A DNA stretch of 5,199 bases from Candidatus Omnitrophota bacterium (GTDB lineage: Bacteria > Omnitrophota > Gorgyraeia > Kaelpiales > Kaelpiaceae): NCBI GenBank assembly GCA_028717465.1, contig JAQUNS010000065.1:1-5199 (forward strand), written 5' to 3'. Below the pieces are notes generated by a model, which had not been told where the DNA came from, did no database searches, and was given only the letters and a program-made list of their open reading frames with translations. The position numbers and the translations under genes were made by a program. Shown here in pieces: positions 1-5,199 of this stretch; the stretch's first letter is position 1, and the number at the start of each line of letters is the position of its first letter.

Positions 1-1259
1 GGTTTAATATTCCTGTCATGGTCAGGCTTACGACTCGCATATCACATACCAAAGAAAACATCTCTTTAGGCGCAAGATCTGAAATTCCGAACAGAGATTT
101 TAAGATAGATATTCCTAAATACGTTATGGTTCCTAAAAATGCCCGTAGAAGCCATGAGCTGTTGCTGGAAAAAATAGCCAAAGTCAAAAAGTTTTCCGAA
201 AAGTCCGGTTTAAATAAGATTGAAATAAAAGACAGAAAGCTGGGCATAATAACGAGCAGCGCCTCTTATCTTTACGCCAAAGAGTCCTATCCTGAGGCGT
301 CTTTTTTAAAATTAGGCATCAGTTTTCCTTTTCCGGAAAGCCTTGCTAAAGAATTTGCCGCTAAAGTATCCAGGCTTTATGTTATAGAAGAACTGGAGCC
401 TTATCTAGAAGAACAGCTTAAGCTCTCTGGAGTTAGAGCCAAAGCCAAGCATGTTTCTTTTTCTGCCGGAGAACTGAGGCCGGAATATATCCCTTATATA
501 ATAAAAGGCAAAGAGAAGCCCAGAGAAATTTTAAATGCCCGCAAGCCTCTGATGTGTCCGGGTTGCCCGCACAGGAGCACTTTCTGGGCTCTTAAAAAAA
601 TTAAAGCTATTGTCTCAGGAGATATCGGCTGTTACACTTTAGGCGCTTTAGCTCCTCTGTCAAGTTTGCATAGCTGCCTATGTATGGGAGCCGGGATTAC
701 CGTATTTGAAGGCTTGAAACGTTCCGGCCTTAAGAACGTAGTCGGAGTTATCGGAGATTCAACATTTGTCCATTCAGGCATAACCGGGCTTATAAACCTT
801 GCTTATAATGAGGTAAAAGGCCTGATAATAATTCTGGACAATTCCACCACTGCCATGACCGGAAATCAGCCTCATCCCGGGACCGGATTGACTATAAAAG
901 GTTCTAAGACTAAAAGGCTGATGCTGGAAGAGATATCCAAAGCAGCCGGAGCCGACAGCGTAATCGTTGTTGACGCTAAAGACGCCAAAAAAATAGAAGC
1001 GCTTATAAAAGATAGCATTACAGCGGATATATTGAGCGTTTTGATAGTGCGCTCTCCCTGCAGGCTTATAGACAGGACAAAGAGCAGTCCGCCTTTCTAC
1101 GTCAGAGAGCAGTGCAAGAAATGTTACCAATGCCTTGTTATTGACTGCCCTGCTGTCAGCAAGTCAGAAGACGGTTTTATATCTATAGATGCCAGTTTAT
1201 GTACAGGCTGCAATCTATGCGTTCAGGCTTGCCCTTTTCAGGCATTAAGAGAGAGATGA
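1..1259 (+). CDS. iorA: Indolepyruvate:ferredoxin oxidoreductase, alpha subunit (5'-truncated by window edge)
   Basis: This subunit carries thiamine diphosphate and Fe-S clusters. With IorB it catalyses arylpyruvate + CoA + oxidised ferredoxin <-> arylacetyl-CoA + CO2 + reduced ferredoxin in the cytoplasm. The first whole codon is at base 3, and 418 residues are visible. The family is about 600 residues long, so the N-terminal domain lies upstream. The reading begins in a family-conserved stretch (FNIPVMVRLTTR), so the ATG at 18 is internal. Numbered from base 3, motifs are MCPGCPHR at 184-191, GDIGCYTLG from 206, the ThDP/Mg signature GDSTF at 251-255 pairing with DNSTTAMTG near 279-287, and NQPHPGTG after it. 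The C-terminus holds two ferredoxin-like cysteine sets: C371, C374, C377, C382 followed by Pro (spacing CX2CX2CX4CP, the unusual IorA pattern), and C400, C403, C406, C410 followed by Pro (CX2CX2CX3CP). All eight cysteines are intact. The stop overlaps the iorB start (ATGA), which indicates translational coupling. The identification is firm; the preferred substrate (indole-, phenyl- or hydroxyphenylpyruvate) cannot be read from sequence. Confidence 0.96.
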   Translation, partial: FNIPVMVRLTTRISHTKENISLGARSEIPNRDFKIDIPKYVMVPKNARRSHELLLEKIAKVKKFSEKSGLNKIEIKDRKLGIITSSASYLYAKESYPEASFLKLGISFPFPESLAKEFAAKVSRLYVIEELEPYLEEQLKLSGVRAKAKHVSFSAGELRPEYIPYIIKGKEKPREILNARKPLMCPGCPHRSTFWALKKIKAIVSGDIGCYTLGALAPLSSLHSCLCMGAGITVFEGLKRSGLKNVVGVIGDSTFVHSGITGLINLAYNEVKGLIIILDNSTTAMTGNQPHPGTGLTIKGSKTKRLMLEEISKAAGADSVIVVDAKDAKKIEALIKDSITADILSVLIVRSPCRLIDRTKSSPPFYVREQCKKCYQCLVIDCPAVSKSEDGFISIDASLCTGCNLCVQACPFQALRER

Positions 1260-1729
1260 AGACATTCAATATTTTATTTGCCGGCATAGGCGGTCAAGGC
1301 GTTTTAAAAGCTTCTGAATTATGCGGACTGGCTGCTGTCATAGACGGTTATCATGTCAAAAAATCAGAGGTTCACGGCATGGCCCAGCGGGGAGGTTCGG
1401 TAGAATCTCATTTACGGTTTGGAAAATTGATCTATTCGCCTTTGATACCGATGGGTGAAGCTGATTTTCTGGTTGCTTTCCATAGCGGCGAGAACGAGAG
1501 ATTGACGCATTTTTTAAAAGCACAAGGCATTAATTTAACCGCTTACCTAGAGAGAGCTCATAGCATTGTCAGCGACAAAAGATTTGTGAATACTTTTATG
1601 CTCGGAATTTTATCGGTTTATTTGCCGATAAAAGAAAGAAGCTGGCTTATGTCTATCGAAAAGATATTTTTATCCGGTTTTGTCCAGGAGAATAAACATT
1701 TTTTCCTTCAAGGAAGAAATTTGAAGTAA
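1256..1729 (+). CDS. iorB: Indolepyruvate:ferredoxin oxidoreductase, beta subunit (short form)
   Basis: This is the partner subunit of IorA, from the pyruvate/ketoisovalerate oxidoreductase gamma-domain family. The start is the ATG at 1256, whose last two bases are shared with the iorA stop (ATGA). It gives MKTFNILFAGIGGQG, the canonical N-terminus. An in-frame ATG at 1199 lies inside the iorA ferredoxin domain and is rejected. The protein has 157 residues. GIGGQG at 10-15 is the glycine loop, EVHGMAQRGGSVESHLRFG at 38-56 is the family signature, the PLIPMGEAD segment follows at 62-70, and NTFMLG at 112-117 matches the conserved late N-x-x-x-LG motif. Relatives usually have about 190-200 residues. 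Here the segment between about residues 88 and 111, which normally carries the strand with an 'IVN...P' turn plus a helix, looks reduced by roughly 30-40 residues. The reading frame is otherwise clean, so this is probably a compact functional form. Thirteen bases separate it from paaK1, consistent with one operon. Confidence 0.92.
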   Translation: MKTFNILFAGIGGQGVLKASELCGLAAVIDGYHVKKSEVHGMAQRGGSVESHLRFGKLIYSPLIPMGEADFLVAFHSGENERLTHFLKAQGINLTAYLERAHSIVSDKRFVNTFMLGILSVYLPIKERSWLMSIEKIFLSGFVQENKHFFLQGRNLK

Positions 1730-1730
1730 A

Positions 1731-1736
1731 AGGAGG
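1731..1736 (+). promoter_or_regulatory. Shine-Dalgarno site of paaK1
   Basis: A perfect AGGAGG lies six bases upstream of the ATG at 1743, within the 13-base space after the iorB stop. It fixes the paaK1 start at 1743 (MIWNEKME, the usual PaaK N-terminus). Confidence 0.85.
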
Positions 1737-1742
1737 GCTGTT

Positions 1743-3044
1743 ATGATATGGAATGAAAAAATGGAGTGCATCTCTAAAGATGATTTATTAGATCTGGCAT
1801 CGCAGCGCCTTAAAAATATGGTCAGCTATCTCTCGGCCAACTGCCCTACCTACAAGAAGAACCTGGATCAACACGGCCTAACAGCCTCTGATATAAGAAA
1901 TATAGGCGATATAATAAAACTCCCGTTTACAACAAAAGACGATATGAGAGACAGTTATCCGTTCGGGTTATTTTCCAGGCCGCTTCAAGATATAGCTGAG
2001 ATTCATGTCTCAAGCGGTACAACCGGCAATCCCACCGTTGTAGGTTATACAAAAGACGATATTAAATTATGGTCTGAAGTTATGGCCAGGGCATTATGCT
2101 GTGCCGGCGCTGAGCCCGGGGATATGCTTCAGAATGCCTATGGTTACGGCTTATTTACAGGCGGCTTGGGCCTGCATTACGGAGCCCTTGAAATGGGCCT
2201 TACCGTTATACCTGTATCCAGCGGGCAGACCAAGCGGCAGCTAAAATTAATGGACGATTTCAAGCCCCGCATTTTATCCTGCACCCCCAGCTATCTTCTC
2301 TATATGGCCGAAGAGGCTAAAGAGATGGGCTTAGACCCTCAAGAAAGTTCCTGGCAGATAGGTGTTTTGGGGGCTGAGCCCTGGAGTGAGTCTATGCGCC
2401 TGGAGATAGAACAGCTCTGGAATATCCTGGCTACCGATATTTACGGGTTGAGCGAGATAATAGGGCCCGGAGTCGCCCAGGAGTGTAAATACAAAGACGG
2501 CCTCCATATTTTTTGGGATGTTTTCTACCCAGAGATAATCGATCCTGAAAGCGGTTTGCCGGCTAAAGAAGGCCAAAGCGGAGAACTTGTGATAACAACA
2601 CTTACCAAGCAGGGTATACCGCTATTGCGTTACAGGACCAGGGATATTGTGAGCATCAATTATGAAAAATGTGCCTGCGGAAGGACATCTCCCAGAATAA
2701 GCAAGATCAAAGGCAGGACCGACGATATGATAATAGTGCGCGGAATCAACGTATTTCCTTCTCAGATAGAACACGTGCTTTTGGGTATTGAAGGTACCCA
2801 GCCTCACTATCAACTGGTTGTGGACAGAAAGTCCGGGGAGCTGGACGATTTGGAGGTTTTAGTCGAGGTTGAAGAAAAAATATTCTCAGATGAGATAAAA
2901 AAATTACGTGCGCTTGAAGAAAAAATAAGAAAAGAGATAGAGTCAGTTCTCGGCATACTGGTTAAGGTTAAATTGGTCGAGCCTAAGACTATAGAGCGGA
3001 GCATGGGCAAAGCCAAAAGAGTAATCGATAAGAGGCAAGTTTAA
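1743..3044 (+). CDS. paaK: Phenylacetate-CoA ligase (AMP-forming), copy 1
   Basis: This enzyme activates an arylacetate: acid + ATP + CoA -> arylacetyl-CoA + AMP + PPi, through an acyl-adenylate, in the cytoplasm. It has 433 residues, the usual PaaK length. The N-terminal domain contains the phosphate-binding loop SSGTTGNPT at 90-98, the aryl-pocket segment YGYGLFTGGLGLHYG at 133-147, GAEPWSE at 210-216, and the adenine/acyl motif DIYGLSEIIGPG at 232-243. RYRTRD at 296-301 and GRTDDMIIVRG at 324-334 mark the hinge and the start of the small C-terminal domain. GKAKRVID near 422-429 carries the probable adenylation lysine, K423. C248, H255, C310 and C312 (in ECKYKDGLH and CACGR) could form a structural zinc site like that of some family members; this is an inference. 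GAEPWSE and DIYGLSE resemble the classic proteobacterial PaaK type. It lies 13 bases after iorB and 9 bases before ACT1. The actual aryl substrate (phenyl-, indole- or hydroxyphenylacetate) is not determined by sequence alone. Confidence 0.94.
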   Translation: MIWNEKMECISKDDLLDLASQRLKNMVSYLSANCPTYKKNLDQHGLTASDIRNIGDIIKLPFTTKDDMRDSYPFGLFSRPLQDIAEIHVSSGTTGNPTVVGYTKDDIKLWSEVMARALCCAGAEPGDMLQNAYGYGLFTGGLGLHYGALEMGLTVIPVSSGQTKRQLKLMDDFKPRILSCTPSYLLYMAEEAKEMGLDPQESSWQIGVLGAEPWSESMRLEIEQLWNILATDIYGLSEIIGPGVAQECKYKDGLHIFWDVFYPEIIDPESGLPAKEGQSGELVITTLTKQGIPLLRYRTRDIVSINYEKCACGRTSPRISKIKGRTDDMIIVRGINVFPSQIEHVLLGIEGTQPHYQLVVDRKSGELDDLEVLVEVEEKIFSDEIKKLRALEEKIRKEIESVLGILVKVKLVEPKTIERSMGKAKRVIDKRQV

Positions 3045-3049
3045 GGAGG
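3043..3049 (+). promoter_or_regulatory. Shine-Dalgarno site of ACT1
   Basis: AAGGAGG overlaps the end of the paaK1 stop codon and sits four bases before the ATG at 3054. Termination and re-initiation are thus close, which supports co-translation of the ligase and the ACT protein. Confidence 0.8.
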
Positions 3050-3053
3050 CGCT

Positions 3054-3482
3054 ATGAAATTAACCCAGATATCCGTCTTTCTTGAAAACAGAAAAGGCAG
3101 GCTTCACGAAGTCTGTGTGCTGCTTAGCGAGAATAGAGTAAATATAAGAGCTTTGACCATTGCAGAGAGCGAAGATTTCGGGATTTTGCGCATGGTAGTC
3201 GATAGGCCCGACTCGGCATTACAAGCTTTAAAAAAGAATGGTTTTAGCGCCCAGCTTACGGATGTTGTAGCAATAGAGGTTGATGATGAGCCTGGCGGCC
3301 TGGCAAAAATACTTAAAGTTTTGACAGATAAAAATATCAATATCGAATATATGTATGCTTTTGTTGAAAAATTATCCGATAAGGCTGTTCTGGTTTTTCG
3401 TTTTGAAGATACTGACCTGGCGGTTAAGGTTTTAAAAGGCAGCGGAATAAAGATTCTGAGAAAAGAAGTAGAGGAGATATAA
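3054..3482 (+). CDS. Tandem ACT-domain protein, partner of PaaK copy 1
   Basis: This is a small stand-alone protein of 142 residues made of two ACT domains and little else, with no catalytic domain, signal peptide or membrane segment. The first ACT domain spans about 4-68, with the ligand-loop pattern E-N-R-K-G-R-L at 11-17 followed by NIRALTIAES at 30-39. The second spans about 72-138, with D-D-E-P-G-G-L at 77-83 and NINIEYMYAF at 94-103. ACT domains typically bind amino acids at a dimer interface around such Gly-containing loops. Small double-ACT proteins of this type are often found beside paaK, so an aromatic amino acid or aryl acid sensor that adjusts the ligase or oxidoreductase is a reasonable inference, but no function has been shown here. 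The nine-base spacing from paaK1 and strong Shine-Dalgarno site support production together with the ligase. Hand alignment with the visible part of ACT2 gives 38 identities in 88 ungapped positions. The domain call is firm; the role is tentative. Confidence 0.9.
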   Translation: MKLTQISVFLENRKGRLHEVCVLLSENRVNIRALTIAESEDFGILRMVVDRPDSALQALKKNGFSAQLTDVVAIEVDDEPGGLAKILKVLTDKNINIEYMYAFVEKLSDKAVLVFRFEDTDLAVKVLKGSGIKILRKEVEEI

Positions 3483-3502
3483 AATATCAAAGTTTTTACT
3501 GT

Positions 3503-3525
3503 AACGGGCTATTGTGCCGCCTGTT
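3503..3525 (+). terminator. Weak hairpin after ACT1, possible attenuator or partial terminator
   Basis: AACGGGC (3503-3509) can pair with GCCTGTT (3519-3525) to give a seven-pair stem with one G-U and a nine-base loop. Only two further T follow before a C, so the U-tract is poor for an intrinsic terminator. It lies about 20 bases after the ACT1 stop, where a partial terminator would be expected. It could equally be chance. Confidence 0.25.
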
Positions 3526-3559
3526 TTCAATAGTATCGCACGTTTAGGTTTTAATTGTT

Positions 3560-3587
3560 TTGGCAGTATGTTTGCGGCCGGGATAAT
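3560..3587 (+). promoter_or_regulatory. Possible sigma70-type promoter for paaK2-ACT2
   Basis: TTGGCA (3560-3565, five of six to TTGACA) and GATAAT (3582-3587, five of six to TATAAT) are separated by 16 bases. Both lie in the only real intergenic gap of the window, just before paaK2. Transcription would start near 3594, leaving a leader of about 20 bases. No operator palindrome is evident. The match was made by eye and the genome's sigma consensus is unknown, so this is a candidate only. Confidence 0.4.
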
Positions 3588-3612
3588 AAATTTCAGGCAC
3601 AATAAATATAAA

Positions 3613-4923
3613 ATGCAGAATACTTTCTGGAACGAGAATATCGAGACGATAGGCAAAGAACAACTGCAACCTCTTCAGTTAAAGTTATTGAAAGATACCG
3701 TTTCAGCAGCGTTAAAAACATCTTTTTATAAAAACAGGCTTTACAGATCAGGTATCAAATCGCCTGACGACATAAAAACGCTCGGGGATTTAAATAAGAT
3801 TCCGTTTACCACAAAAGACGACCTAAGGGAGGCCTATCCCTCCGGATTACTTTCAACATCATCGGATGACGTAATCAGAATACATACTTCATCCGGTACT
3901 ACAGGGACTCCTACCGTAATATATCACACCAAAGAAGACCTGGACAACTGGACCGAATTGGTTGCCAGGTCTATTGTTGCAACAGGATTCAGCAGGTCGG
4001 ATATATTTCAGAATATGATGTCCTACGGGCTTTTTACCGGCGGGCTCGGCTTACATTACGGAGCTGAAAGAGTTGGGGCCACAGTGATACCTATCGGAGC
4101 AGGTAATACCAAGCGCCAGTTGCAGCTTATGCGCGATTTTAAAACCACTACAATCCACATAACGCCAAGCTATGCTTTGCATATTCATTCTAAATTCAAG
4201 GAGAATAATATAAAACGCGGCGACCTGTGTTTAAAGAGGGCGTTTATAGGGGCTGAGCCGCACTCTGAAAATACCAGAAAAAAGATAGAAGAGATACTGG
4301 AAATAGATGCCTATAATTCATACGGCTTGAGCGAGATGAACGGGCCCGGGGTAAGCTTTGAGTGTATATACAAAAGAGGCATGCATACCTGGGAAGATTC
4401 CTATATTCTGGAAATAGTAGATCCTGTTACCCAAGAGCCTCTCTGTGAAGGAAAAGAAGGCGAGATTGTATTTACTACTCTTAGGCGCAAAGCAACCCCT
4501 TTGCTGCGCTATAGGACCAGAGACCTTGCTTTTGTATACAAAGATAGCTGCCCTTGCCGGAGAACGCACAGGAGAATATCCCGTATTACAGGAAGAACTG
4601 ATGATATGCTGATAGTAAACGGGGTTAATATGTTCCCGTCTCAGATTGAAGAGGTTATTATGCGTATACCGGAAGTAGGAACAAACTATCAGGTTCAGCT
4701 TGAAAAAGACGGGGCATTAGACAGGTTGATAGTAAAGGTTGAGATATATTCAAAGATGTTTACCGGGAATGTGAAAGAACTCGACAATTTAAAGGAAAAG
4801 ATAAAAGAAGAACTGCGCGCTTCTATTATAATACATCCGGTTGTTGAACTGCATGAACCGGGAAGCCTGCCTGTTTTTGAAGGCAAAGCTAAAAGAGTCA
4901 TAGATTTGCGCGTTAAAATATAG
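3613..4923 (+). CDS. paaK: Phenylacetate-CoA ligase (AMP-forming), copy 2
   Basis: This is a second ATP-dependent, AMP-forming arylacetate-CoA ligase. Translation from the ATG at 3613 gives 436 residues beginning MQNTFWNENIE, which aligns with the start of PaaK proteins. An in-frame GTG at 3514 would add 33 residues without family resemblance and lacks a ribosome site. Motifs are SSGTTGTPT at 93-101, SYGLFTGGLGLHYGAE at 137-152, GAEPHSE at 213-219, NSYGLSEMNGPG at 235-246, RYRTRD at 299-304, GRTDDMLIVNG at 327-337, and GKAKRVID near 424-431 with probable catalytic K425. C251, H258, C313 and C315 keep the possible zinc set, but the usual CGRT is CRRT (R316). GAEPHSE and NSYGLSEMNGPG are typical of the PaaK branch I associate with Bacteroides and clostridia, unlike copy 1. 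No clear Shine-Dalgarno precedes the start; the leader is A/T-rich. It follows a 130-base gap, and ACT2 begins 11 bases after its stop. The enzyme class is firm; the substrate is unknown. Confidence 0.93.
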   Translation: MQNTFWNENIETIGKEQLQPLQLKLLKDTVSAALKTSFYKNRLYRSGIKSPDDIKTLGDLNKIPFTTKDDLREAYPSGLLSTSSDDVIRIHTSSGTTGTPTVIYHTKEDLDNWTELVARSIVATGFSRSDIFQNMMSYGLFTGGLGLHYGAERVGATVIPIGAGNTKRQLQLMRDFKTTTIHITPSYALHIHSKFKENNIKRGDLCLKRAFIGAEPHSENTRKKIEEILEIDAYNSYGLSEMNGPGVSFECIYKRGMHTWEDSYILEIVDPVTQEPLCEGKEGEIVFTTLRRKATPLLRYRTRDLAFVYKDSCPCRRTHRRISRITGRTDDMLIVNGVNMFPSQIEEVIMRIPEVGTNYQVQLEKDGALDRLIVKVEIYSKMFTGNVKELDNLKEKIKEELRASIIIHPVVELHEPGSLPVFEGKAKRVIDLRVKI

Positions 4924-4927
4924 GGGG
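4922..4927 (+). promoter_or_regulatory. Shine-Dalgarno site of ACT2
   Basis: AGGGGG overlaps the last two bases of the paaK2 stop codon and lies seven bases before the ATG at 4935. It supports that start and coupling of ACT2 to paaK2. Confidence 0.65.
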
Positions 4928-4934
4928 TATTTTT

Positions 4935-5199
4935 ATGGCAAAACAGATAAGCGTTTTTATGGAGAATAAACCCGGAAAACTTCAGGCAATAACCGATGTG
5001 CTTTTTAAAAACGGTATCAACATACGGGCTATGACGATACAGGATAGGGGGGAGTACGGCTTGATGAAGCTTTTGGTAGATAAGCCTAATCAGGCCCATC
5101 TGGCCCTGCTGGATAAAGGCTTTGCTTCTGCCTTAAAGGATGTCCTGGCTATTTTAATAAATGATAAGCCAGGCGGATTAAACGAGCTGGCAAAAGTTT
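4935..5199 (+). CDS. ACT-domain protein, partner of PaaK copy 2 (3'-truncated by window edge)
   Basis: An open frame from the ATG at 4935 runs to the right edge, with 88 residues visible and no stop. It begins MAKQISVFMENKPGKL and matches ACT1 along its whole visible length (38 identities in 88 ungapped positions by hand). The first ACT domain is complete: the loop ENKPGKL is at about residues 10-16, then NGINIRAMTIQD. A second ACT domain is just starting (NDKPGGLNELAKV, with the Gly-Gly-Leu loop), so the full protein is probably about 140 residues like ACT1. It starts 11 bases after paaK2, mirroring the paaK1-ACT1 arrangement. By analogy it is a candidate regulatory partner of ligase copy 2, sensing an aromatic amino acid or aryl acid. 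The ligand and mode of action are unknown. The first loop reads N-K-P-G here against N-R-K-G in ACT1, a difference that might affect ligand choice. Confidence 0.88.
   Translation, partial: MAKQISVFMENKPGKLQAITDVLFKNGINIRAMTIQDRGEYGLMKLLVDKPNQAHLALLDKGFASALKDVLAILINDKPGGLNELAKV

Noticed and set aside
18..20. ATG at 18 as the start of iorA
   Set aside because: The frame is open to the left edge, and the preceding residues FNIPV belong to a conserved IorA stretch; the family is about 180 residues longer at the N-terminus. The gene is cut by the window.
774..1130. Reverse-strand open frames across the window, such as 774-1130, 2331-2576, 3104-3490 and 4695-5099
   Set aside because: All are antisense to strongly conserved genes, have no recognisable domains, and arise from codon bias of the + strand genes.
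1199..1255. N-terminal extension of iorB from an ATG at 1199
   Set aside because: It lies wholly within the iorA ferredoxin domain in another frame, and the family N-terminus begins at MKTFNILFAGIGGQG (1256).
3514..3612. 33-residue extension of PaaK2 from the GTG at 3514
   Set aside because: The residues do not resemble any PaaK, no ribosome site precedes the GTG, and the stretch overlaps the promoter-like elements; the family start matches 3613.
3483..3612. Riboswitch or T-box leader before paaK2
   Set aside because: The gap has no T-box-like conserved block and no known aptamer pattern, and only one weak hairpin; it is too short for most such leaders.
1..5199. CRISPR arrays, tRNA genes, insertion sequences or long direct repeats
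   Set aside because: No regularly spaced repeats, cloverleaf-like segments, transposase genes or terminal inverted repeats were seen; similarity between the two ligase-ACT blocks is at protein level only.

Overview
The window carries a one-strand (+) cluster for arylpyruvate/arylacetyl-CoA metabolism. In order it holds: the 3' two thirds of iorA (indolepyruvate:ferredoxin oxidoreductase, alpha subunit), a complete but short iorB (beta subunit), a phenylacetate-CoA ligase gene (paaK1), a tandem-ACT-domain protein (ACT1), a 130-base gap, a second paaK-type ligase (paaK2), and the 5' part of a second ACT-domain protein (ACT2) that runs off the right edge. Nearly every base is coding. The gap at 3483-3612 is the only sizeable non-coding stretch, and it holds a plausible promoter and a weak hairpin.

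Organism: the oxygen-sensitive, ferredoxin-linked IorAB enzyme points to an anaerobe. Moderate GC (low to mid 40s by eye), frequent ATA isoleucine and AGA/AGG arginine codons, tight gene packing and good Shine-Dalgarno sites fit an anaerobic bacterium (for example Desulfobacterota, Omnitrophota or a clostridial relative). An archaeal origin is not strictly excluded, because some archaea have similar ior/ligase/ACT neighbourhoods. The lineage is a guess; the anaerobic lifestyle is a firmer inference.

How the genes work together: IorAB interconverts arylpyruvates (from Trp, Phe and Tyr transamination) and arylacetyl-CoA, with ferredoxin as electron carrier. PaaK ligases join free arylacetates to CoA using ATP, with AMP and PPi as products. 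The two activities therefore meet at arylacetyl-CoA. Because the AMP-forming reaction is pulled towards CoA-ester formation, the set could serve to activate aryl acids and reductively carboxylate them to arylpyruvates for aromatic amino acid synthesis. The reverse, catabolic direction is also possible. The ACT proteins are likely aromatic-ligand sensors, but their role is not established.

The main point of interest is that the ligase-ACT module occurs twice behind one iorAB pair. The two ligases look like members of different PaaK sub-clades rather than recent duplicates, and the second module seems to have its own promoter. This suggests two aryl acid specificities or conditions feeding one oxidoreductase.
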